Source: Ciona savignyi (taxonomy: Eukaryota > Chordata > Ascidiacea > Phlebobranchia > Cionidae). From it: DNA of 64,000 bases. A model generated the notes under the pieces. The model was not told the origin of the DNA and did no database searches. It saw nothing but the letters and a program-made list of their open reading frames with translations. Shown one piece after another: positions 49,712 through 61,499 of this stretch (the first letter of the stretch is position 1; each line of letters starts with the position of its first letter). A program made the translations under genes and the position numbers. The stretch covers positions 160,015-224,014 of the forward strand of contig CH003120.1 of NCBI GenBank assembly GCA_000149265.1, in the 5' to 3' direction.

Positions 49712-52700
49712 GTAAGTCCACCAACAGTTTTGCAATGCATAGTAACTGAAAATAAAGCTAAACAATTTGGTTCACTATATATTTATTGTGGAATATATAA
49801 AATCCTTAGGTGTACAAACCCGAAAACACATTTTCTGGATTACTTGTGGATAGGATACTTCATGTTTATCCCCGTAAATGGGAAAACCAAGGGGTTAGCA
49901 CACGTGAAATCGTCAGATCACCTCGCGCCCACTGTCGGGTTACCGGAGCTATTGCAGTGTGTTGTGTATGATAGACACGTTCCTTCAATTTGGTAGAACC
50001 CATTAATCCGCTGGGTTCAGGCAATGTCCGCAAAGTGCCTTGCCCAAGGACACAACCGACTAGCTAGCGACCAGTTTCGACCCTGCAACACTACTATAGA
50101 AAGGCGTCGCACTTAACCGCCAGACTAACCGGCCGGACGCCACATTCCCAATGTTACCTAATGTTTTCAAAAAAATATATATAATTAAGCAACCAATTCC
50201 ACCCCAAATTGGTCTATCTTATCTTAACTAAGACCAAACTCTCGGCCAAATGCGAACGATTAGTAAAGTAACATTAGGAATGTGACGTAAGGGAAACATA
50301 TGTCAAAAACTTACCAAAAACTCCGTGTGTAAAACTATAGAAGCGGGAAGGTTATTTAGGTTTCTAATCAAGAAAATCACAGATCACTTCTCACAAACGG
50401 TTCTTAAAACTTTATGCAAACATTTCAAATTTCATGATGATTATACTGACCTGAGTTGCGTGATTTGAATCATATTATAATCCTTCTTTGTCTAGCGTTC
50501 CAATTATAATACAAAATTTGGTATAATACAAAAATTTATAATACAAAATTTAATATAATACTAAGTGTTCTACAAAGAGAGTAAGGTATCCAATTTTTAG
50601 GGTAAACGGTAGTTTATTTTTTATACAAATTCTAATTCAAGAACTTAATTTAATTAATCCAATATGAATGGTCCAAAGTTACTAAGCCAGGGCTACTAAA
50701 CGTTTGATGAATAAATTAGATTGAATTCCCGAATTAAATGGGTTGGATCTGTAAATTAACACATTGTTCTAAAATCGCTGTTATTTTTTGGACCAACCGA
50801 ACTTGTGTCGTCATCTTTATTTAACTTCGGTGTTAAAATATGAAGACTGAAAATAACGACTTATCTCTTAAAATGTCCCCTTCTTGAAATTTAACTCAGC
50901 TACGCATTCTTGCAAAACGAACAATACAACAGACAAAGAAAGGCGATTAAGAGAACCGACCAAATGGGTCGTTTAAGTTATGTGATATAAAGGCGATAGC
51001 AAAGTGATCTCACTCGCAAATTAAACGCGGGGTATTCCTATTTGACTTAATTCGAAAACGGTAGGCATATTTAGGCAGTGCAGTAAGTTGGTTCTAAGCA
51101 CAATGAGTGACAATGCTGGTGTTACTAAATCTCTTTTATTGGCTACATCCATGGCGGTTGTCGGCTCTACATTCCAGTTTGGCTACAATACCGGTGTTAT
51201 CAATGCACCGCAGAAAACCATCGAACAGTTTTTTAATCTCACTTACATTACTCGGTAAGTCTAGCAATGTTAGGTTTGGGGATGTGTTTTAAAACGCCCG
51301 GATAAGAATAAACCGGAGATCTGGTAACTATTCGTCTATTCTATCACCTTGAGCGTTGAAACCATATCTCGCCAACAGAAAAATCTAATGAGTCACGCCT
51401 TTCAGCATGCTTATCTCCAACGCCCCTTGGTTCTTTATCTGGGAGTGAAGTGGAAATAAATTTTAAAATAACGCGAATATTTTAAAAAAAGTAAGAGTGT
51501 AAGCTCGGTTAGTATTTTTCTTCAGATAAACTTAACGCATCAGATTATGTTTCTATGCACAAGGCGATGCTAAATTAATAAGACTAAAACTATCTAATTT
51601 GTTTTAACTTAATCCCGTAGCCCATAAAATGTATTTGTAGTATGGGCGAATATATTTTGTTACGATTTGCCGATTTCTGCCTACTACAAAAAGCGCACCA
51701 GTGCGTGTGTGTTAAAAAGAAAAGTTGACAATAAGCGTAATTTTATACATGTTTTAAATGTATTACATACATATATAGTGTAAAACATCATTTACCGTTT
51801 CTTTTCTAACATTTAAATAAACAACCAAGAAAGCCTTAATAATGAAATTGTATCTTAATAAAGACCATTTACACGTTGATTGTTTGATTGTCAACGTATA
51901 CAAAGAACTATTCACACTTTAATTATATGATGTAAATGCGTCTGTGAAGCAATAAAAGTGATTTTTTAGGGTTAGGGACAATGCCATTTTTAGTATTTTA
52001 GCTGAGTTAAGTAATATAGAGATTAACTATATATCGTTGCAGTTGCAATCTCAATAAACGTAGGATGATTATCACAAAAAATCGCACCGATAGAATGGTG
52101 TCATTATCGCGAAACATGATTATTCTATGCCACATAAATTCGGCGTTAGTCCTTTAGTACTTTATTTTACGTCTGAAACGAAAAATGTTTTAAACTTGTG
52201 GTCAGTAATATTAAACCTATATGTACCCAACCAATTCGCGTTATACACACGACTGTCTGTTCAATCATGCTAAGAATTTCTGATAAACGTAATTCCTATC
52301 TAATGATTTCCCATGTTGCCTCAACATTAACCACTAATTATTGATTGGGCTGTCAAATAGTTTCCCTCCTATTAATTTTTTTTTTAATAATTGGGTAACA
52401 TTTTAAAGCTTTGACTATCATGCTGTACAGAAGTTGAAACTACTCTTTTTGAAATTAAAAGTCAAATACACATTTTAAATGTTCATAAACAAATACACTT
52501 TGGTTCCAATTTACTAAACCGCTTAACACATATAGTAGGCTACAAAGTACATAGACTCCCAAAATGTTAATCACCATTGTGCCAGCGAATATACAATATA
52601 CTAAATACTATTCAGCATGTGGTCCAACCATTTGTTGATTTCATATTTATAAATTCTTTTTATCCAGTTATGGATACCCCATTGCAACATCTACTCTGAA

Positions 52701-55700
52701 CTTGCTGTGGGGATTTACAGTGGCAGTAACTGCTGTAGGAGGGATGATCGGATCACTGTGCGCTGGATTTGCAGCTGATAGATACGGCTTAAAGAAACCG
52801 ATGTTGTACAATAATTTTACCGCAATCTTGGCCGCTCTGCTAATGGGATTTTCAAAGTTGGCTGGATCATTTGAAATGCTAATCATAGGTAAAATTCATT
52901 TAAAGAATATTGTGTAAAGAAATGTTGTAATCTGAGTTACGCAACAAGGAATTATGTCATTAGGTGAAACCGGATACTTGACTTAGTTTATGCAGAGTAA
53001 TGGTTTTTTGAATGGTTTATTGTAACCTGAAAGCCTGTCATGTCCTTTTTAGTTCATCTTGGTATTTTGTATGTCACCATGACTATGCTTAATTTTAAAT
53101 CCCAAAATCTATAAAAATGGTATAATAGAATAGATTTTCAAAACTGATGATATAAGTAATGTATATGTTGTAAAGATTTTTGGGAATTGAGTTATTTGAT
53201 TTGGAAATTGAGTTATTTGATTTTGGGTTGTTTTAAAAGTTACAAGACTTAGATGATGGGATATGCATGTTTTATCTTTGTGAATGGGAAACGAAAGATC
53301 TAATATCATTAATCACTACTTGTCTTAACTAGTACGGATCCTATAAAAAACAAGGTAATACAACAACTAATATTTTAGGGAGATTTATCATCGGGATAAA
53401 CAGTGGTATTAATATGGGAATCGCCCCAATGTACCTTACTGAGATAGCTCCGGTCAAATACAGAGGCGTCTTCGGGACCCTGGGGCAATTGGGCGTCGTC
53501 ACATCAATGCTTTTGTCGCAGGTATGACAAACTTATGAATGTACAAAACATAGGATAGAATAATCATGTTTATCCCTGTGAATGGGAAACCAATGGGGTT
53601 AACACACAGGCAATCGTCAGATCACCTTGCACCCACCGTCGAGTTACCATAGTTATGCACGATGTTGTGTATGATATACATGTTTCTTCAATTTGTTAGA
53701 ACCCATTAATCCGCTGGGTTCAGGCAATGTCCGTAAAGTGCCTTGCCAAGGACACAACTGACTAGCTAGCGACCAGTTTTGCACCTACAACTTTTTTGAT
53801 TGAAAGGCCACGCACTAAACCACCAGACTAACCAGACCAACAAAAATATTTATCAACATCCCACTTAATTTCCCGCCAATGTTTTAGGGAGCATAATTTC
53901 TGTCCATTCATTTAAAATCGAATTTCAGGTGTTAGGGCTTCGCTGGTTACTTGGCACCTCAACGCTTTGGCCACTTTTACTTGCTTTAACTGGAGTGTTT
54001 GCGGTTTATCAACTTGCTGTGATCCCTTTCTGCCCCGAGAGTCCCAGGTAAGTTTCATGGCAAAGTAATAGGTGCAAAAAAGTATTTGTTAACAGAATAT
54101 TTAAATATAAATATTACGAACCATATCCTCATTACAGTTTAAGGCTAATGACTTTTGGGATTTCTTGTTGAGTATTTTACTGAGCAATTCACACCAAGGA
54201 CCACTCAGCACAAAAGACATTTAAAGTTAATACTTGTAACATAACTTAAATTACGAACCATACACTCATTACCGTTTAAGGCTAATGACTTTATGGGTTT
54301 CTATTTGAGTATTTTACTGAGCAATTCACACCAAGGACAAATCAGCACAAAAGACATTTAAAGTTAATACCTGTAACACAACTTAAAAATTACCGTTACA
54401 TTTCCACTCTTACAAAGGTTGCACTTACAAATATACATTGCTTAAATAGATTGCCAGCCTTATTTGCGATCTGTATATGTAGCACCATGTGAAAGTATAA
54501 CAAAAGTATGTACCATACCAAAATATGTATATATCAAAGAGTTTAGTGTATACCCACTTTTTGCATTGCAATAATGTCAACAATGGCTGACAATCAAAGG
54601 TTATGCTGCATTATGTTGTTTGATTAATGTGCCAATCCCACTTATGTGGGCAAATGTTTAACCAACGTCAGCACAACAATTGATAGGGCAAAAAATATTT
54701 GCGGACCTGTGCCTTAATTAAAAACCAAGTAAAAATACCTATTTTCAAATATTTACATCATTTATCAAGAGTATTAAAATCGACTTGTAAGGCTTATATT
54801 AAAACAGCCGTTTAAAAAGTTTTTCTATTTTAGCGCTATGCTTGCTGACAATAGCGTGCTCAATCAAACGAATAATATGCTTTTGTACTGACCCCAATCC
54901 AAACAATTGGTTTTCCGCCATGGCGGGAAATGTATTTGTTCAGCGTCGCATACATTCCCAGATTCTTGCTGGTCAAAATGAACAAAGAAGACGAGGCGCG
55001 TGAAGCCCTGCAATGGTTGCGCGGCCAGCACTATAACAGCAAGGAGGAGATGAACCAAATGAGTTCCGAACACGAAGCCGGCAAAGATGAACAAAAAACA
55101 AGTATACTACAATTGATCTTTATTGTTTTTTTATTTTTACTATTTGATAACGGAGAACGCACTGCAAAGAGTTCATGGTTTAATTGTACCTGATATGTTG
55201 TTTTAAACCTGTAAATGGGCACGACAATAAACATATGATATGTGCAATCATCAGATTTCCTTCTGCGAAATGTCGTTTACCTAAATATATTGCAGGGTCT
55301 TTTATAATTGAGATGTACCAACTGTTTTAGACCAACCTGTTATTTAATCCATGGAATTCAGTGACTTTAAAAAGTCCCTTGCTAAAAATGATGGTAAAAA
55401 CATTAAAAGAAGATATTATCTTTACATTATGTATATGACAAAGATAAATGTGTGGTTTTATCATATAGGCATCAAACATGTTGTCTTTACACTCACTAAT
55501 ATCAGATAACATTTCTTTTACTTGCAGCCATAAAGGAGTTGTTCACGGTGTCACACCTTCGACAACCACTTATAATTGCCATTGTGATGCAACTGTCCCA
55601 GCAACTGTCCGGCATCAATGCAGTATTCTATTATTCCACCCAATTGTTTCTTGCTGCCGGTATACCTCAAGAGTACACGTAAGAAACTGACAGTAGTTTA

Positions 55701-58700
55701 GTGTGATTAATCAATAATTATAATTTCCTTTATTATTGTCAGAGGCATTAATATAGGATGTAGCCATTCGTTTATCATTGTTAAAAGCAGTAATGCGACA
55801 ATGTTGTTCTTTTAAGCGGATAAAACAATGAAAGGAAATGCGTATGCAGTTGCTTTAGACGTCCCACATATGGAGTTGGATGTCCACTTTGCGGCTCTGG
55901 AAATTCACTGGTTGCTACTAGAAGTCGGGCCTGACTTTAGGAAAGAAATGCCTTTTTGGAAACTTGTTAGTGGGACCAGGTCTAAACTCCGCATGTAAAT
56001 CTAAACTTCCCCCCAGTAAAGCGATGCAGTGATAATGCATTTTATTAAAGCATCCACTTATCGCTTGTTTTACAAATGTTAACCATTGTAGTTCAGGCCA
56101 AAGTTAGGCTAAGGACAAAGGTTAATTTTGTAAATTCTTTATTTGTGTAAACGTCTTTAGGCATGATTAATATGTTAATCAACAAATTAATTCTAAAGCC
56201 AAGTATGCATTATGTGAGAGTAGCGCCCTTATTGAGTGTAAATATTTGATAATATTTCATCAGTTGTATTATTTTATTTGGTTTTAAAGACTCTTCGGAT
56301 TTGTAAATGAAACGAGGAATAAATTGCATAAACACAACAAACCTACTCTTAATATACCAAACTACAGTTGAATGCCAATATGCTCTCACAAAAAAAAAAT
56401 TTTGCGTTATATGAGCTCTATCTAAATTGACACATATTTTAATCACATGCGGATTTCGTAAAAGCCAAAAGGAAGCTAGACTCTTTATGCGACTAACAAA
56501 TGCTCTTGTGGGAGCCATGGAATTAATCTGTGTTTGCAGTAGTTATTTTAACTATACATTTATTTATTGTCTGGTGTGGTTATTAAATATTTGCCAATAC
56601 AATCAGCTATGTTTGATCTTATCAACCTTTAGTCACAAAACAATCTAATTACTTTTTAAGCACCTAGTTAAAAATCAATATTAAACTAATTTCAAATTAT
56701 GCGACAGACTGGTGCCATATGAAATATAGCTTATCATATTATAATACTTATTCCGTGACACTTATATGTATTTATCGTTATGTAATATTTGAATCTAAGT
56801 TATACACAATGTTACGCAATAATGCGAAATATGTGTCATTGAACGATTTATTAAACAAAACAATTTCTGAGAACTTGTGACATATCAAAACAATTTTACA
56901 TCTCTAGATTAGAAAGTGTTGAACTTTGTAAATGCAATTAAAGTATAGAGTTGTTTTTTGTGCATAATTCCATTTGAATAGAAATATTTTTGACCATTCT
57001 GTATGACCAGTTTGTACATTGACATGAAGTAAATCTAAAACTACCAAAATTTACACAGCAAATAAGAACCACCATTAAACACAAGTTGATTTATTGCAGA
57101 GGGCTAACTACAGTCGGAGTGGGCATAGTCAATGTTATCATGACCATCGTCAGTCTATCACTTATCGAACATGCAGGAAGACGAATTCTGCACCTGATTG
57201 GCTTAGGCGGGATGTGCGTATGTTCCATTTTACTGGTGGTAAGTACTTAATCAAATTTCAACATAACGTTTTAGGTCAAATCGTTACTGATTTCATTTAA
57301 CAGTTTTAAAATTTGGGCAATTAAAACCAATGCATTAATACAGTTTAATACGAATTTTCCAAAAAAAACAGCTAATTGTATTTTTAACAAAACATCAAAG
57401 TGCCCCAGACATAGAAATATTTAAGTTTCTGTTAACCACAGACATGAAAGGTTTAGGATTCTAAAAAGAAATACTAAATTTTTAATAGTCTATAAAAATT
57501 CTTTTTTTCTAGTGCCTAATTTTTTTTTCTAAAAATTTCCCTTAAATTGTAAAATACACTCGAATAAAACGAATATATTTTACCTTAACTATTTAATAGT
57601 AAAGGAGCTTTAGTGGTAAGGGGCGTCATTTATTTGCCAACTGCATTTGTACACTATACACCTGGTCAGCACGTTTGTCAAACAACTTCAAAGAACAAAG
57701 CAAAAGAGTAAATGTTTAATCTTTTAATCTTCGTTTTTGGCAAATTTCACTGAGGAACATAAAAGCCGTTTACACGCTTTGCGCAAACAATCCCCTGCCG
57801 AGAGGAAATTTCTTTGTTTCTGATCGGATGTGTGGGAAACGCATTAAAATCAAGTCCTGTTAAAACTGCAGTATGTGAATGTTCGTGTGATATAAAAACG
57901 CGACCTTTGAATAAGCTAAGTGATGCTGTTAAATAAATATAGACTTTAATATAGCATAGCATTTGAACAATATACAATAATTTAATTATAATTAGAACTT
58001 TTGCTTAAATATATGTAAAAATGATGTCTAAAACCATCATGTTTACCCAATGCCCATAGTCAAGATACCAGAGCATTGTTTGATATTCTTGTTCAACAAA
58101 TGAATATGTAAACTAAATTTACGAACTGTTTAGCGCCCAGTCAAGTAGCAGACATTGCCTGAACCGAGAGGATTATGGGTTAAACCAAAACAATAGCAAC
58201 TTCTGTAACTCTATCAAAAATTGCAATAGCGTCAGTATCAAGAAGGTTTGGTCGGGGTTGTCTGACAATTATGTTTTATGCTTGCTTCGTTTACCATCAC
58301 CGGGGATAAATATATATGTCCTGTATATCCTCGAAATAATCCTCTTCTCACAATCAATTCCTCCAGGTGCTACTAAACCTCCACAATAGCAACTTCTGTC
58401 ACTCCATCATATATTGCAATAGCGCCAGTAACAAGCCAGTTTAGTTGGGGTTTTCTGACAATTGTATTTTACCTCGAAAAAATCCTCTTCTCACAACCAA
58501 ATCCTCCAGGTTCTACTAAACCTCCAACGCACAGTGGTGATATCGTGGCTCACTCTTGTTCCGATTCTTCTTTTTGTCGCTTTCTTTCAAACCGGACCTG
58601 GTTCCATCCCCTGGTTTATAACAGCTGAGTTATTCAACCAATCAGCACGTCCCGCTGCAGTAAGCATCGCTGGATTGGTTAATTGGCTCGGAAACTTTAC

Positions 58701-59393
58701 AATCGGTCTGGCGTAAGTAGAATATTATGTTAAATTACATAGTATGAGCGGGTCCACGGTAGCCACCGGGAACAGGAATTTAGGCCATAGAGGCCAATTC
58801 CGAATATTATGTTAGTATAAAAACAACATGCATTGTTACAATGCTGAAAAAAATAAAATTTTTGTAATATAAAATTTATTTACAAACAGTGTAATGTACA
58901 TATTAAGTGTTTTATTATCTATGTCTGGCCATGTAATCGGTACTTAGACAGCTTAAAGTTTGTAGGATCAAAACAAGGTAATTGCAACAGAGTTCAACAA
59001 TCCAATATAAATAAGTACGGAGTCCAGAGTGGTTTTAACCCTAAATTTAAAAAAAACTATAATTTGAAAGCAACAGTTAAAACGATGGCCTCCCAGGTTG
59101 CAACTCACTTTAAACTCCCAACAACTCACTTATCTGAATTATCTGTTAAGTTTAAATAAAGCACATACATTTATTTTAAAACATACCCGTATCCTAGGTA
59201 CCCTTCAATCAATGCAGAGATCGGTGGTTACACTTTTATCATTTTTGCCGTGCTGTTGGCAATTTTCTGGATCTTCACTTACTTCCGTGTGCCTGAGACG
59301 AAAGGCAAAAACATAAATGAGATTACCGCATTGTTCCAGCCAGATAGAGGCGGGTATTTAGGCGGCAAAGATATGCACAAGACCAAACTTTAA
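49560..59393 (+). CDS. SLC2A: Class I facilitative glucose transporter (GLUT1/3/4-like), two alternative first exons
   Basis: Exon 1a (49560-49711) or 1b (51103-51254) joins exons 52668-52888, 53379-53521, 53929-54047, 54962-55101, 55528-55678, 57100-57238, 58510-58712 and 59198-59393. Either form gives 487 residues; human GLUT1 has 492. Hallmarks in order: [16 protein letters not shown] in TM1, ADRYGLKK after TM2, [27 protein letters not shown] before the central loop, [16 protein letters not shown] in TM7 (the QLS motif marks class I hexose carriers), [14 protein letters not shown] in TM10, and FRVPETKG after TM12. NLT at the start of the first outer loop is a potential N-glycosylation site. 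It carries glucose down its gradient across the plasma membrane. Which vertebrate class I member it matches is not resolvable, and an early chordate co-orthologue is likely. All introns are GT-AG. Confidence 0.95.
49848..50142 (-). repeat. SINE copy with tRNA-like head
   Basis: Read on the minus strand, it starts with a tRNA-like part: GGTTAGTCTGGCGGTTAAG (box A-like) and GCAGGGTCGAAACTGGTCGC (box B-like). The core TGTCCTTGGGCAAGGCACTT and a conserved tail follow. This is the best full-length copy of the family in the window. It lies between the two GLUT first exons. Confidence 0.8.
51103..51254 (+). CDS. SLC2A: GLUT alternative first exon 1b
   Basis: Same length (152 bp) and same end phase as exon 1a, 1.54 kb downstream. 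It codes [17 protein letters not shown] and TM1. The last ~95 coding bases and the donor are identical to exon 1a, while the first ~57 bases differ at about 11 sites, nearly all silent. Confidence 0.85.
53552..53845 (-). repeat. SINE copy in GLUT intron 3
   Basis: Near full-length copy of the family at 49848-50142, in the same orientation. The tail GGATAGAATAATCATGTTTA, the core and a decayed tRNA-like head up to CCAGACTAACCAG are all present. Confidence 0.8.
54105..54395. repeat. ~138-bp direct repeat, two copies (GLUT intron 4)
   Basis: ATTACGAACCATA, GTTTAAGGCTAATGACTTT, GAGTATTTTACTGAGCAATT and AAAAGACATTTAAAGTTAAT occur twice in the same order, about 138 bp apart, with few differences. 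It is a simple recent tandem duplication without coding content. Confidence 0.85.
55195..55350 (-). repeat. Decayed SINE copy (GLUT intron 5)
   Basis: GTAAATGGG, ATGTGCAATCATCAGATTTCC and a remnant of the ATTTAATCC block appear in the same order as in the intact SINEs, with many substitutions. Confidence 0.45.
58191..58526. repeat. Tandem duplication carrying the GLUT exon 8 acceptor
   Basis: CAATAGCAACTTCTGT, TATTGCAATAGCG, GTCTGACAATT and CCTCTTCTCACAA recur in order. The upstream unit ends with a copy of the exon 8 acceptor and first 16 exon bases (58367, GTGCTACTAAACCTCC). The true one is at 58510 (GTTCTACTAAACCTCC). Confidence 0.8.
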
Positions 59394-61499
59394 CTTCCTT
59401 TCTTTTAAGTTCATCCTTGTAATTGTGTTGCATAGGAAATTTGTGCGGAAATTATATATATTAAAAAATCGAAGAATCTTTTATTTTGTGATTAAACTGT
59501 TAAGACAAAATGTACAAATAACTGTAATTTTTGTTTATTTATTTTACAGTTCAGTACGATGCATTCTAGTTAGCAAGATATGAAAATGGTAGAAATTGAG
59601 CACTGCAGAAAGATTGCCTAGCAATAGAGAATAAAAAACTGTGCAGATTTTTTTTTCGATTTGTAAAATATTTATTATGAAAATGTTTTTTTAAATTTCG
59701 GTTTAGTATATTTCTACATCTTCTAGTACATTCTAAAACGTTTTTAATGCCGAAGATTAAAAAAAATGTTTATTAGGTATGGAATTCATATATATCGAAG
59801 TGGCTAATGTGCATTAATTTGTATTTTATTCTAAAGGTCCAAATTTCTCTACTATGGTAAATAAAACCAAGTGCAATATCATGAAGCGATATAGGACATT
59901 GTATGAAATTGTTGATTGATACAATGCAGAACCATGTAACTCTATATGTACAATGTTTTCTGGCTATTACCAGCTAATACAATTTATTGAGGATTTTGTT
60001 TTGTTTCTCACCAGTGTATTTTTGTAAATAATTTATTTGTTATTCACTGTCCCAGTCCAAAGTGTAACTCTAAATACATACCAGTTTTACTGCCCTGTTA
60101 TTGACAAGAAAACTTTTGTATTGCATGCTCCTTGTGTTTTCTATGGTTCATCTTGTAAACAGATCACCAGCATTGCCTTAAAAACTCTAGATGGCCTAAC
60201 ACAGTACCGATACCCTAAAAAAACTAGTTACCATTTTTGAACTTTAAAATCTTACAAAGTTGGCAAATTACCAAGTTTAAAACCATATTGAAAATCACAT
60301 ATAAAACAAAATGTCAAATTTTTTTCATTTAATGACAAACAAATATTAGTAAAGCAGTGCGCCGATATACAAAAAGACTGTTTTAAACATTAGCAACCTA
60401 TAAAATGTGTACAAATGAATAGTGATGAAAAGGTCCATTGTCCGACTAACTTAAATACTAGAGCTTAGCTGCAGTAAATTGTATATTATTGAGAATTTTA
60501 CATTTGGTACAACCCATTAAGGCACTGGCTGATATGATAATAATTGTAGAAGCCACAACTCTGTAGCAACCATGTGGTTTTGAACCAATAACCTTTAGGC
60601 TTAATATGTACATTACAATGTTTGTAAAAAAATTATATGAAAAGTTATAAAGCATTATATGATAATAGGTGCAGGTAAATATTACTGAATAAATCTTACG
60701 CTGTTTTTAGGTAAAATTGTAGCTATACACAGTTATAAATATTGTGTAACAAACAAATAATCCTTAAAGTAAAAAAAGTTCATGACTGCAAAAGAGATAA
60801 CATAATTATGTAATTAAAATGGGTTAAAAATTGAAAAACCTAAATGTTTAATCGATTACAAAATACAGATTATATGAAATTGAATGTGGTAAAGCCTTAA
60901 TAAAAGTGCAAACACCGATCAGAATGTGAATTAGGGTGCTTTAAAAAAGGCTTACAAGGTCAAAATTGTTAATATGTTGTATATGAGTAAAGACTTTGGA
61001 TCTATAAATCTATGACACATGTAAAGATTAAATTTGTTAAAATATTAATATATACAGAAAGTCACTGCATTGCATACTAGCCAAAGGATAGGATATTCAT
61101 GTTTTTGCCTGTGAATGAAAAAAACAAGGTGGGGAGGGTTAACACACGGGCAATTGTCAGATCACCGTCGAGTTACCGGAGCTATGACAGTGTGGTATGT
61201 ATGATACACACGTTCTTTAAATTTGGTAGAACCCTTTAATCCGCTGGGATTAGGCAATGTCCGTTAAGTGCCTCGTCCAAGCACCAAACCATCTTATCTA
61301 GCGACCAGTTTCATACCACAACCTTGAATCTATAAATCTTTATCACATGCAAATATTAAATCTGCTAAAATATTAATATATGTAAAAAAGTCACTGCGTT
61401 GAAAACTAGCCTTAGTGTAATATTAAGAGATATAAATCACATAATAGTCATTAGAATATGTCCATTGGTAAAATGCTGTGGTAGTGGTTTAGTAGTAGT
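59394..61499. other. GLUT 3' UTR and convergent intergenic region
   Basis: AATAAA at 59630-59635 is a possible poly(A) signal for the GLUT gene, and another lies at about 59861. A SINE copy (61086-61325) and AT-rich sequence fill the rest. The GLUT gene and the minus-strand gene at 61500 converge here. No other exon is visible. Confidence 0.55.
61086..61325 (-). repeat. SINE copy between convergent genes
   Basis: Tail (TAGGATATTCATGTTTTTGC), central block (AATCCGCTGGGATTAGGCAA) and core match the family at 49848-50142. The tRNA-like head is cut just after GCGACCAGTTTC. Near-identical ATATTAATAT-TAAAAAAGTCACTGC words flank it (61040-61070, 61370-61400) and may reflect a local duplication around it. 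Confidence 0.75.
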
